From Limonium bicolor (Eukaryota; Streptophyta; Magnoliopsida; Caryophyllales; Plumbaginaceae), in assembly GCA_023374045.1 (NCBI GenBank), contig CM041776.1, positions 125,517,733 to 125,581,732 of the forward strand: a DNA stretch of 64,000 bases, written 5' to 3'. A model generated the notes under the pieces. The model did not search any database. It was not told the DNA's origin and saw only the letters and a program-made list of their open reading frames with translations. Shown one piece after another: positions 10,626-21,763 of the stretch (the first letter of the stretch is position 1; the number at the start of each line of letters is the position of its first letter). A program made the position numbers and the translations under genes.

Positions 10626-10763
10626 TTGAGGAGCCAAGGGCCCTTGTTAAAAACCAATTGAAGGTGCTCATCTTTATTGATTCTAAACATGGGGGGTATT
10701 GAGGAGCCAGGGGCCCTTGTTAAGAACCAATTGAATGTGCTCCTCTTTATTGATTCTAAATAT
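10626..10763 (+). repeat. Direct duplication, about 65 bp, period about 73
   Basis: TTGAGGAGCCAAGGGCCCTT at 10626 recurs at 10699 as TTGAGGAGCCAGGGGCCCTT, and the match continues through TTTATTGATTCTAAA. The copies differ at only a few positions, so the duplication is recent. Confidence 0.85.
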
Positions 10764-10768
10764 AAACC

Positions 10769-10850
10769 ACACACACGCACGCGCACACTCACACACACGC
10801 GCGCACACACAACACACGCACACATACACACGCGCGCAGACACAGTTTGC
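10769..10850 (+). repeat. (CA)n / (CG)(CA) microsatellite
   Basis: Alternating CACACACACGCACGCGCACAC runs follow the second copy of the duplication. It is purine-pyrimidine alternating and could adopt Z-DNA. It gives long Thr/His-rich or Val/Cys-rich spurious ORFs on both strands. Confidence 0.85.
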
Positions 10851-11159
10851 CACACATCTAGGGCCATGTGAGTGTCATTTTTGTTGTAGTTCATGTTAAT
10901 TTTATTCTCTAATTTTCTCATTAACCTTAATAGGTTGATCATTTGCAGTCTCACTTGCAGTTGTCGGTTTTCTAATGGAGCTAGCTGCTGAGTCGTCTAA
11001 AGGGAAAGTTTAAGAGCAAAGTGATCACTATGATGCATATGTCTTCTAATGTAAGAAACATTTCAAAGTTAGCTTTCTCTTTGTTAACAAGAGTGGAATG
11101 GTTGCTTTGATTTTTTTAATCTGTACATAGGTAGCAAAATATCTAAATTCATTGGTATT

Positions 11160-12018
11160 AGTTCTTGTGAGCTAGCTAGGATGACTCTAAATTGATTGCT
11201 CATTCCTTTAGCAGACTTGATAAGCATCATCCAAGTGCTTCAAATTCAATCAAAGGACTTCCAAAATGGTATACCCTTCATTAGCAAAACCTCATTTTTT
11301 TTATAATATAGGATGGAATTGGGCTCACTATGTCCTCAACTTATATGCTCTTCGTGTCTCTCTTCTTGTGGTTGAGTATGGTTCTCCTCATTTTTATACA
11401 TTCAAGATAGACATTGTCATTTACAAGCAGATAAGTGTGTATGCTCGTTAAGATTTATGGTAGTTTGCTATATATATATATAACCTATACAGAAGGTCAC
11501 CATAATTGGCATGACAACTACAAGTGCCCTTGGGAGAAGAAAATTGTTTAGACAGATGAATAGAATCTCTTCTGTTTTAATACCTTTTGAAGAGAATACA
11601 TTGACGGTATGCTGCTAAGTATGTCTTAATTTTCTAATGTTGTGCAATAATTAAATAATATCCAACACATAACATAGTATCATATGGACATGTTACTAAT
11701 TTACTATTCTAATTTATGCAATTCCAAATAGGACCATATATACTTACTGTTGCAGGTATCATTTTTGCTATATGCACTGCTCCATCAGTTTCTTTGCTCA
11801 ATATAGTTGCAGTTGCTGTTTGGTCAACTTGGATTGTGGTTTACCTCTTGGAAACAACGAGAAAGGTTTTGATTTATCATTTTGATTATCGATTTCCACT
11901 TTTATTCACACTTGTTTTTAATGCAGTACTCCTCGGTCCTTGAATCATCTTTGTCATTCCACGTTATTAGAACAAAGTTTCTCTCAGAGGCTCTCTACAC
12001 TTTGTTATTCATAATATG
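11160..12018 (+). pseudogene. Possible host gene fragment with membrane segments
   Basis: Three exon-like stretches have plausible splice borders: ~11181-11268 (DDSKLIAHSFSRLDKHHPSA frame), ~11311-11450 after TATAATATAG, and ~11756-11866 after GTTGCAG. The last encodes two hydrophobic stretches (IIFAICTAPSVSLLNIVAVA and WSTWIVVYLLETTRKVL). I do not recognise the family. CACTA-1 is inserted 150 bp downstream and a LINE relic follows at 17.45 kb, so if this was a gene it is probably broken. Exon boundaries are guesses. Confidence 0.25.
12016..12018. other. Left target-site duplication of CACTA-1 (ATG)
   Basis: ATG immediately before the CACTA terminus, repeated at 17032-17034 immediately after the opposite terminus. 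Confidence 0.85.
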
Positions 12019-12445
12019 CACTACTAGAAAACACGCGTTTAGCGACGGAATTGGCGACGGGCACTATTCCGTCGCTAATTAGCGACAGAATAGAGACGGA
12101 TTGGCGACGGATTTTTTGGCGACGGAATGGATACGGAATGACGACGAAATGTGGGCGGGTCCGGTGGCGCCAAATTTTAGGGCATCGGCGCCTCTTTTAG
12201 CGACGGACTAGCGACGAAATTTCCGTCTCTATTTGGCGACGGACCATATTTCCGTCGCTATTGTTTAAAAAAGAAAAAAAAGAAAAAAAAGAAAACTTAG
12301 CGACGGACTCGTCTGTCGCTAAACGAACGACGTCATTTTGACACCTTTTGTTACCGCCCGTGGTTTAATTTTACTAATCAAAACGGCGTCGTTTGGTTTT
12401 AATTTAGCGACGGCCTTGCGACAGACCTGTCCGTCGCTAAATATT
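12019..12445 (+). repeat. CACTA-1 left subterminal repeats
   Basis: More than a dozen copies of AGCGACGG or its reverse complement CCGTCGCT in both orientations, for example TTAGCGACGGAATTGGCGAC at 12039. These are the expected binding sites for the TNPA-like protein. The right end (16978-17011) has three copies in a much shorter block. Confidence 0.85.
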
Positions 12446-12454
12446 TAGTAAAAT

Positions 12455-12655
12455 TAAGTCGCGCCCGCGACCTTCTTCTTCCTCTTCCTCCTTTCCCATC
12501 CTTTCTCTGCCAGTCGCGACAGAGGCGATTTCCAGCGACCAATATTCGCTCCCAAGACCAGATTATAGGCGACAGAAGACTTCCAATCACCACTGGCGAC
12601 CACCGTACACCACCGGCGACCATCGTACACCACCGGCGACAGAAGACCACACAGG
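12455..12655 (+). other. CACTA-1 leader exon / 5' UTR
   Basis: CGCGACCTTCTTCTTCCTC then GTCGCGACAGAGGCGATTTC resemble the leader of CACTA-2 at 57215-57290 although the subterminal repeats of the two elements differ. A short 21-bp direct repeat (GCGACCATCGTACACCACCG type) lies at 12596-12640, and a likely donor ACAG|GTATGT at ~12654 opens an intron. Confidence 0.6.
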
Positions 12656-14710
12656 TATGTCTCTAAAACCCTAATATTTTTATTTCGAAAATTAAATTGG
12701 GGAAAACAAAATTCTGCATGTTAAGTGAATATGGTGTCCTGCTGAGAGTACACAGTGAGGTCAAGCCACTACTATAACTATCAAATTGGAGAAGGAATCT
12801 GGCGTTAAAAAACAAAAAGAAAAAAATGGATAAGGAAAGTGGCATTCTGTTTTGCGTTACGCAGGCAAATGCTCTGGGTCTGTGTGGTGTACTGTATCCA
12901 TTTGAGCTTGTAGAATTTTGTAACATCGAGAATAACACAGTTAATTAAGTCTCTTCTAAAGATGAGAACTTGTTTTTGAAACCCATAAGAACCTGTTATT
13001 CGATGTTTTCAATTGCAGCAATTCATGATACTAGTGAGATTTTTCTGCTGAACCATTTGTGTGTAACCTAACTGGTTGTGTCACAGAAACGGTGTACTAT
13101 AGTACTTATATTAAAACAGAGTTAGAATAACACGGAGTAGTTATTTACGCTTTGATGTCATAACCCACATGCTCCCCAAAGCCAACCGGAAAGAGGCTTG
13201 TAATTGAAACTATTCAATCACCGAACGGCTGTGTCTGGGAAATAAATAATTCAAATTGTTTGAGGGATTGTTAAATATGCAAACTTAATTGTGATGTACA
13301 TTCGAAAGTATCATAGAAAAGAAGGCAGAACCCATTGTTGATCAACGGAAGAAACAATAATCGAAAGTATCGAATACAGTTTATGTGTTTGTATTGGCTC
13401 ATCGAGTTCGCCTAGTTTATTTAGAGAACGGTCTTGATCTAGCGGTTTCAAGTAGAAAAACATAGAAAAACTATATCATATATGTGTGATTCATCCATCC
13501 ATCATTCAAGGTACTGGAAACTAGTGGAACACGTCCGTCGCTGCAACAAGTGGCTTGGATGGTCTCTACTGCTCCTAATAATATTTCAAAGAAGGAGAAC
13601 GAAGGCGAATCCCTTTCTAGCCCTTTTCTTTTGTATCTTGTCCCATCGCAACAATGTGCATCCAAGGTTTGCTGTTTATTTGTAGACTTTTTGAATCTTT
13701 TATGTTTTCATAGATTCATTTCTAAACTTCTGTGCATTTCGTTGATTGCATTTTGACTGTAGTTGGTCTTTTCAGGTGCGCTCAGTATGTAAGCCCTTGA
13801 AATCCTTGGGTATTCAGACCGTGAGTTTGCATCCTGGTACCTCAGTAGATCACCAGATTCAAGGGTATGGAAACAAAATTCTGTTCCTGTCATGAGAATA
13901 TGTGCTTAATGTTTCTATAAATGGAAGCTAAATTCTGCACTCCTACAATTCTAGGTTTCTCAATTTTTGATTTAGTGCATAGTGGTTAATTATTCCATAA
14001 TTTGCAAGAACTGCATCAGCTACTATTTAGTAAAAATAGGCAGTTTTAGTAAAATAGTAGTAAACATAAGTTTACAATACTAGTATAGCAATAATATGTT
14101 GGCAGCATTGTAATAGTAACACTATTAATATAAATGATGACGTCTTGGCTAAAAATGTATGGCAATACTTGAGAAGGGTTTTGAAGTACATGTTCCTTGT
14201 ATTGTGTATGCCTAGCTATATCTCTTCTACATGCATCTGTTGGACAATCCCATGGAGACTCCCTATTGTTGTCTGTTTAGGCTTAAAAGCTGTGATCCTG
14301 AATTCCTTGTGGCAACACTAGAGCCACTTTTGGAGCTATTGTCGTTGAAGGCCACTGACTGGGCAAGGTACACGCATAAATCTTAAAGACGGAAACTCTA
14401 ATTAATCGTCTGGTTGTTTGATTTGGTAGGTTTTCCATATTGTCAAAGGACATTATTATGAGCCCAATAACCACCATCCCTGCTAGCTCTGTCTCTTTAT
14501 TAACATATCTTTTGTCTGGCATATTCTTTCCTGCTAGTTTCACACTACAGTTGTCGCCGCATAAACATATAATATACAACAAGATATCAAGCTGACAGTT
14601 TATTAGAAGTTTAAAAACACAATATTATCAAGAATTAATTATTTTTATACACATAAAGAATACTAATTCCTACTATTATTGCTATCACTGAACCACGTGT
14701 CTGCTTCAAA
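12656..14710 (+). other. CACTA-1 intron-like region
   Basis: About 2 kb between the leader and the first recognisable coding exon. Short ORFs (for example 13482-13756 in two frames) do not match any transposase domain. Small exons may be hidden, but none is supported. Confidence 0.45.
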
Positions 14711-16727
14711 GTGATGACAGATGGTAGAGGCTTCTTTAAATCTGGGTGGTCATTCGCTAGAAAGCTTGGTAGGGGTAGTTCATCATCTACATCAAGAGAT
14801 TCTCATCAAGCTGCAGATGATGCAGGATCAGGCGAGGGGTCTCAGTCAGGTGCTCCACGACTTACTCGTTCTCACACTGTCTCAGGACGAGCACCAATGG
14901 GGACCCCGTACTTTGATACCCATCCCCATGCTCATCTAGGGTCCACTTTAGTCCCTGCTTCTCAGCCTGCTGTTTAGCACTACTCTCCACCTACCAACAC
15001 ACCTGCTGACACACCGATTACTGACACACCAATTGATGACACACCAATTGATGACACACCGGCTGACACACCGACCGATACAGCTTCACCTTCTCCTGCG
15101 GACACACCGCGTAGCTCAAACTCGTCGCAAGCTGCTAGCGGTGTTGACCGTCGCACCTTTATCACCATCGACAGAAAGTAAGTACACGTTTGTGATTACA
15201 CAACTTCATATTGTTTCAATAAAGTTTGTTTACCGAGCATTGCTAATTATGTGACATTTGTCTTTGAAACTATAGGGATTTAGAGCCTAGTTATGTATGT
15301 TGCTCGTTCACTAATCCCCTGTTTCGAGACGAGATGGTTTGCCCATGGCTATACCTGGGAGGCACTGGGTCCAGATGGCCATCGTTTTTATTTTGAGGAG
15401 TTCAAGGTATGTAACTGTTAATGTTTAACCAATTTGTGTATGATTTTAGTTTTATTTATTTCACCTAAACCACTTTTTTAACATATGCAGAAGCGTTTTC
15501 GTTGGGATCCTCGATTTGAGACACGAGTGTATGAGAATTTTTGTGATAAGGGTAGACAGAGGTATTCTGACACATTGTACAAGATGAAATCAGGGAGAGC
15601 AAAAAGGAAAGTCAGAGATGACATATGGGAGGAGTGGCAGAGACAGTGGCAGACTGACGAGTACAAAGCAAAAAGCCAAATCAACTCCAAAAACAGAAAA
15701 AGTGAGCACACACCTGGTGGCGGTATCTCCACCCATGCTTGTGGATCACACTCCATGAAGGGGTATAAGAAGGTCTTGGTAAGTTTCTTTGATAGTGTTG
15801 TTTTACATTTACTTAAACATATACTTAGGAAATATATGGGTGTGACTGCAGGTATGATTATGGGTGTGAATGTGTTTGTGGATTGTGAACTGTTATTGTT
15901 TTCTGCCTATGATATCTGGATCTGTTAAAAATGTGGGCAAAATGTTAAAAAACAGGGGAGGGTATGTCAAAATTTTCATAGAATTTTTATTTTATATCTT
16001 AATAAGCACTTTGTTTTTTAGACTGAGAAAAACAGTGTAGTGCCTGATGCGTACACTCTGTTTATCCACACCCATTCGAGCAAGGATGAGCATGGTAATA
16101 GTGTGCCAGTCTGTGCGAAAGGTGGAGGATATTGTTGTAAGTGTTTTTATACATCTATTCTATACAAGTGTTTTCATTACATTTAAATTGTTTGAATAAT
16201 GAATAACATCATTTATCTTTGTTTTATCATTACATAGTATGAATATGAGCATCTTGTTGAAGCCTTAACTCAAGAGGCACGAAACCTAGATGATTCATCA
16301 GTCCAAGGGACACCTGTTGACCCTAACCAAATATTCTACAAGGCTGTCAAAGGAAAATCACGAAAGCAGAGGGTCTATGGTGTGGGCGAGTTAGCACCTG
16401 ACTATTTCCCTGACTCATTTCACACCGCTGGCACCAGCTCACGTTGTACTGGCTACGATCAGAGTATGATTGAGTCGATCCAGTCAAACATTGAGTGAAA
16501 TGTGCTTGAGAAGTTGGGTGATACTTATAGAGATCAGATCCGTGATGAAGAGTGGAATGCTCTCCGCGAGACTGAGAGGGCAGATGTTTCCCTCTCAGAC
16601 TCCTAGTCTGCCGGGATGGGGTTTGTGGGGAGGTGCAGGTGGTGGCTCAGGTGATCCAAGCGGTACAGGTGATCAGTTGGGGTATCGTCCGGGTGATGGT
16701 CATGGTTGGGACCATGGGCGTAGATAG
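14711..16727 (+). pseudogene. TNPA-like gene with Transposase_24 domain (CACTA-1)
   Basis: The accessory protein binds subterminal repeats of plant CACTA elements. Approximate exons: 14711-15177, 15276-15406, 15491-15778, 16022-16136, 16238-16727, all with GT/AG borders. Exon 1 is Ser-rich and then carries Asp-Thr-Pro repeats (TPADTPITDTPIDDTPIDD at ~15000). Exon 3 has the Transposase_24 core: RFRWDPRFETRVYENFCDKG, RYSDTLYKMKSGRAK, NRKSEHTPGGGISTHACGS. Exon 4 has TLFIHTHSSKDEHG and exon 5 RKQRVYGVGELAPDYFP, matching the later conserved blocks of the family. Breaks: in-frame stop at 14975-14977, a frameshift in exon 2, an in-frame TGA at 16496-16498. Not functional as read. Confidence 0.75.
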
Positions 16728-17031
16728 ATAGATTATTATGGTTTATGTTACATTAAAACATTATGTTTTATTTTTAATTGTTGTGTGATACGCTGATTGT
16801 ATGAATTTAACTATCAGTTTGAATTTAGTTAGTACAAAAACATTTTATTGTCAAATATTATGAGCAAATCTTAGTTTAAAGTATTACTGGTGGATAAAAA
16901 TATATATTACTGGTGATTATTATTAGGTGGAATTGACTAGAAAACAAATAAAAATAATTTTTTTTAAAAAAAAAATTAGCGACGGATTAGCGACGGATTT
17001 GTCCGTCGCTAATTCTGTGTTTTTAGTAGTG

Positions 17032-17034
17032 ATG
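17032..17034. other. Right target-site duplication of CACTA-1 (ATG)
   Basis: Matches 12016-12018. Removing the element and one ATG restores a continuous host sequence. Confidence 0.85.
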
Positions 17035-17454
17035 TAGGTTATCACTTATGTTGTTTCTAGGCTAGGAAGGGAACTCTTATTCACTGTTGTCTCGGAAGAA
17101 GAAAATTACAAAGCCAAGATATATTATGATTGATATTAATTGATAAGTTATATGAGGAGAGAAACTATATAGTTAATTTTTCACCTTAGGGATTTGAGGT
17201 TTGAGATTATACTGTCTATGAACACTCATCTCTTTTAACTGTTTAGGTATGCATATTTGTAATTTTTCAAAGGCTTGGAGATGCCACACCAGCTGGAATG
17301 TTTGAGCTACTTATCAGTGCTTCACACACAGATGCTTTCACTATATTTTTGTGTGTGGTGCCTGTAAGTGGTACGTGTGTTATACTTATACATTTGAGAT
17401 GTACAAATTTCAAAAACTTGAGCAAATGCAATAGCGTGATCTGTACAAATTTAA
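17035..17454 (+). other. Host sequence right of CACTA-1, no clear gene
   Basis: Continues the sequence interrupted at 12018. One frame from 17298 is open but its first half matches nothing I know. It leads into the LINE relic. Confidence 0.35.
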
Positions 17455-17790
17455 AAAAAAATGGCGCAGGGCTTAGATCCCCGCTTCACATTGACCAATC
17501 CACGAAAGATAAATCTAGCATCTCTTATGCTAGAGCATTGGTTGAAGTTGACTTCAACAAATACATCATAAGAGAAGTTAAGATCTTTGTACCCTAGGGG
17601 TATCATCATCTAGCAAGTTGTTTATGAGTGGGAGTCAGTCTCTTGTTCCTCTTATGACCTGTTGGGGCACTCTTCGGTGCGTTGTCATGCATCTTTCTCT
17701 TCCATGGCAATACGCCCTGAGCGCCTCTCCCCTTTCCCGTCCCCCTCCCATCCTTCAAACCCCACCTCAGCCTCCTTCAAGTGAACCCTC
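17455..17790 (+). pseudogene. LINE ORF1 relic (DUF4283 / zf-CCHC_4 type)
   Basis: SPLHIDQSTKDKSSISYARA followed by LVEVDFNKY matches the conserved block of plant L1-type ORF1 proteins that precedes the zinc knuckle. After a frameshift and stop near 17596, YEWESVSCSSYDLLGHSSVRC (17620-17685) is a degenerate knuckle with the second Cys replaced by Tyr. No RNA-recognition or reverse transcriptase part is attached. An isolated decayed fragment. Confidence 0.55.
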
Positions 17791-19560
17791 CCCATTGTAT
17801 GTGTGCATGTTTTCAGCATAAGAGAGAATACTTGTGTTTGTTATTGATGCGACATGGGAGCTCTCTGAAAGAGGAGCCACTACTCATCTGTCATTACTTC
17901 TTCCATTGACTAAAGCGAGATCCACCGTCCATGTTCTCTATTTTCTTTTGCACACAGAAGATCGATATGATCATTGGTCCTAAATTTGTGTGCATTCCTT
18001 TATCGGTCTTCAGGTGCGGTATAGTTTGCTTTTTAACATGCGTGATACTGGAAAAATTTTGTTACTAAAATACCAAGGTCTAAAGTCATCAAAGCATCCT
18101 GCTTTGCCCATGTCCAATATCAAATCTATTGTTACTGAGCTTCTTGATTATAGCAATCATCTTCTTATGTCGTGAATTGTTTATTCCGATGTTTTATGGT
18201 TGCCAAGTTTATGATCATATTGATGGAATCATTGTTCCCTCTATAGAGTCACCATATTATGTCCAATGGAATCAAGTTGACAACGTGGATTCAATCCACG
18301 CTGTCATGATTTGATCTATATTATATCTTCCGGGCAACATATGATTACTCACATGGCTTGACAAAAATTGAGCAAATTGTTTCTCGATCATGTTCTTATT
18401 GGAGCAAGGTATGTGTTGCTTCCAATACTTGTTAATATGTGTCACTAAGGATGTGAAGCTGGCGTTCTATGTCTGCTCAACAAGCAGATGTTAAGCTGAT
18501 TTGTATACAGATGTTAAACAATGTGGTTAGATTTATGGCACTTTACAGAAAGATCTTAACTTCTCTAAATATTATTTAATAATTGAGTATATTTTTCATT
18601 TTAACAAAAAAATTATCATTAGCTTTTTTCAAATTATTTTAGTGCTATTATGTCCCTAAAAATCATATTATATTTTAAGATACTTAATAATTTAAAAAGA
18701 AATTCTAATAATTATATTATTTATTAAAATATTTTAACATTTTTATAATATTTTAGTATTTTTATAGTATATGAAATTTGATGAATTGTTTTGAATTTTT
18801 AATACGGAGTGACATAGTGAACTTCTAAGTAATTTGTAAATTAGCATAGGTATTTTTGTTTTTTCTTTCTTCAGTCAAATTATAGTAGTATTTCATACCT
18901 TTTTAGTCATATTTTACAAATTGTGCAAAAATATAGTGCAATTTTATGAAATTTTCAAAAAATAAATAAGGTAAAATTAACTGCACGCCTGGTCGTAAGG
19001 TATGCATACACTTAACTAACAGACTAAAACAACAAGAATGCATTCCTACACTGTAGACTTACTTATGATTATAATGAAACTGGATTGCTATCCGCAAAAC
19101 AAAATTACTAATCACCGCAGTACAATTTTTTTAAATCATATTAACGTTGTAAACATGTAGTGACATCGTGTTGTAAATTTTGTTTTTCAAAAAAAATCAT
19201 TTCATCACCGTGAACTGTAAAAAATGTTCTCGTTGTATTAGAAGATGTTAAACCCTTTTTTATTGCGTTCGAATGTTATAATTGGGGCTTGACATTGGTA
19301 AATGCGGTTTTACGTTATGTTTGATTAAATTACAGACATTGTCACAATTTCAGAAACGTCGTATTGAAAACGTAGTTGATAATGCCAATTTCGGGTACAA
19401 AAACGCTCTCTTTGTAGTAAAAACCGTTAAACCCGTTCTTTTTGCGTTTGGATGTTATAATTGTGATTTTATGCTAAGTTATTGAAGTTTTACTGCATTT
19501 AGTATGAAATGACGTTAATATGTAGAAAACGAGTGAAAACGAGCATTTTTTGAAAAAACG
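17791..19560. other. AT-rich intergenic sequence
   Basis: No convincing gene. Two diverged direct copies of a roughly 45-bp block (GTTAAACCC...TTGCGTT...ATGTTATAATTG) lie at ~19247 and ~19427, about 180 bp apart. 18550-19000 is extremely AT-rich. Confidence 0.4.
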
Positions 19561-19572
19561 CTCCAAAACGCG

Positions 19573-19700
19573 CACGTTATATATAAATGGGACGTGTTCG
19601 GTATCTTTATTTCTCACGCACCACCATCTCTCCTCCAAATTACCTCGCCGGAATCCTCTCTTCTTGATCACCGGACCACCGCCGGAAAAATTTTCGGTGA
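19573..19700 (+). promoter_or_regulatory. Promoter-like TATA box and short leader exon
   Basis: CGTTATATATAAATGGGACG at ~19575 is a strong plant TATA box. About 30-110 bp downstream is a CT-rich, ACC-rich untranslated-leader-like stretch ending TTTTCG|GTGAGTTTT, a good splice donor. It could be the promoter of the PMD gene that starts 2.2 kb downstream, through one or more leader introns. Inference only. Confidence 0.4.
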
Positions 19701-19924
19701 GTTTTTCAATTTTTTTTTTGCAAGTTATAGATCTTGATGTGGTGATTTCAAATATGTTGTTAGAATTTAGAAACACACATTAAATTAGCCTAGATCTACA
19801 AAATAAAAATCTGGAAAAAAAGCTTGAAACTCCAACAATGGAGTCGCCTCTGCCTTGGACACTGCTGGCGCCTGCTCACCTCTTCCGTCGACACGAGTTG
19901 CGCCCGTTCGCCGTGCCTAAAAAG

Positions 19925-20085
19925 GCACCCTCTTGCTGCTCGCCTTCGCCAGCAACACGAGCTCCAGCTGCTCACCGCGCCGACAAAGGCGTGTCCCTGC
20001 TGCTCGCCTTCGCCATCGACACGAGCTCCAGCTGCTCACCGCGCCGACAAAGGCGTGTCCCTGCTGCTCGCCTTCGATGCAAAGG
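19925..20085 (+). repeat. GC-rich 63-66 bp tandem repeat
   Basis: Unit GTGTCCCTGCTGCTCGCCTT, CGCCATCGACACGAGC, TCCAGCTGCTCACCGCGCCG, ACAAAGGC occurs about 2.5 times. The block is GC-rich in AT-rich surroundings, and all three forward frames are open across it because it lacks stops. It lies in the leader-intron region upstream of the PMD gene. Confidence 0.8.
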
Positions 20086-20179
20086 CGAAGTCGCCTGCCT
20101 CGCCGCCGCTGTGAACACGAACGGAGAAGACTCGCCCCGTCTGTTGGGGCAAGATGGTTTTTTTTTGTAATTTTTTATA

Positions 20180-21763
20180 TTGGTTAATATAATTATAAAT
20201 CATGAAAAATTAAATTTAAAAAGTGCTAATAAAACAAGTAAAATATTAAATAAGAGAATGACAATTATAAAGTCAAGAGTTACAATTATATAGAATAAAT
20301 ATAAATCATAAATGACCTAGTCATTTTACTAAGTTGTAGTTCTATTTTTTGAACTTTCATTTTCCTTGTATTATGGCAGGAAATTGGAGCTTGGGAACCC
20401 TTTGAAATTGCCAAGAAAAACAAGTGAAAAAGAGTGGAAAAGTCCATCTTTGTAAAGGTAAAAACTCTAAACCTTGAAATTAAAGAGTTGTTTAAGCTTT
20501 AAATTTGTACCAATAATCTAAGTGAAACCCCTCTGTAAATAGGGCCGACGAACAAGGAAAACGTCAAGCTACAAGCCTCTTGAAAAATCAACTTTTGGGC
20601 ATTAGGAGGTAAACTCCTTCAGTTAGTGTTTAATGTCTTTTAATGGTTTTTGGTGTTGTAACAATTAAGGCTGAATCCATACTGTTTTATTTACTATATT
20701 TTAAGTTTATAATGTGTTTACAGCCAAGTTAAAGCATTAATATGCCTTAAAGGGCTTATAAGTACAATAGGATAAATAAAAAGGGGCTAAAATGCAATTT
20801 TGGAAAACTAAAGGGTTAGTTATGTATAGGGCCGAATTTTTTCTGTATAAAATGGTTTATAATGATATATTTATGTCTATGAACTTATATTATAAGTTTG
20901 AGTAAGTTAAAATAAGGTTTAAGTACTTAAATGACAAGTTTGTGAAATTTTGGTGTTAAAGAGTAAAATGAGGGAAACAGGGTGTACTTGCTGTATAAAA
21001 TGATTCATAATGACCTAAATATACTTATAAACTTATTTTACAAGTTTTGAGTAATTTTGAATAAAGTTTAAGTGAGCAAGTAACAAGTGTAGTAAAACAA
21101 GTGGCAAAAAGGTAATTTTCATAAAGTTTGGGGTATGGTTGGTAATGGTCCAAAAGTCTACTGTAATTTAGAGATAATATTTACCTAAATATGATTATGT
21201 TATATTATAAGTTTTGGCTAAGTTAGATAAGAGTTAAGGATTACAATGATGAGTTTGGAAAGTTTTGGGGGTATACTGTAATTTCTGGGAAATTTAGGGG
21301 TATAAGCTGTAATAGGCCAAAAATAAGGATCAATTAGGTAATTAAATCATCTTGGGGGACTTAGGAAAATATCTAAGTGATTAGAAGTAGTTAGGAAGTC
21401 TAAGTGATTGGGTGATGAAAGATTACAAACTAAGATGTGTAAAGGTGTACATAAGGATGTAAATACATAAAATTATTCTTTGTTCGTAGTTGTGGCCGAT
21501 ATGTGTGAGGTTTTATGGTCTGTTTTTTGTGTTTTCTTAGAGATAATGTTATGTTATCTGTTAGTTTAAGTGTAAGACAATTACCTAAGACAAATTAACT
21601 ATCGTTTGATTTTCTGTTGCTCATGTAAGTGTGCGTTATGTTCAGTTTTTGGGCATCGATTCATCACTTGGTTGGTTAACTTGTTGATTGTGATTGTTCT
21701 GTTGATTTATTATTACTTACTTGTGTAGCTCATCTTAATTGGGTTGCTTCAACTTGTGCAGTG
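20180..21763 (+). other. Intron-like AT-rich region with diverged repeats
   Basis: No coding frame. A loosely repeated phrase of about 160 bp (CTGTATAAAATGGTTTATAA, then TTATAAGTTT.GAGTAA) occurs at ~20848, ~20992 and more weakly ~21160. The phrases GGTAATTTTCATAAAGTTTG and TGTAATTTCTGGGAAATTTA recall the degenerate motif of the Tekay-family LTR minus strand. Confidence 0.4.

Larger units (their letters stand above)
12019..17031 (+). mobile_element. CACTA-1: complete CACTA (En/Spm-type) DNA transposon
   Basis: Left end CACTACTAGAAAACACG, right end GTGTTTTTAGTAGTG (reverse complement CACTACTAAAAACAC), flanked by ATG at 12016-12018 and ATG at 17032-17034. A 3-bp duplication is diagnostic for CACTA elements. 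Subterminal AGCGACGG repeats occur at both ends. Length is 5013 bp. Only a Transposase_24/TNPA-like gene is present; no TNP2 catalytic transposase is seen, so movement would need a helper. Confidence 0.93.

Noticed and set aside
10586..10954. 122-codon minus-strand ORF rich in Cys, Val and Arg
   Set aside because: Created by the CA/CG microsatellite and the adjacent duplication.
11716..12082. Membrane protein resembling a mechanosensitive channel or transporter fragment
   Set aside because: Two hydrophobic segments are visible but no family motif, so no name is given; kept only as a low-confidence fragment.
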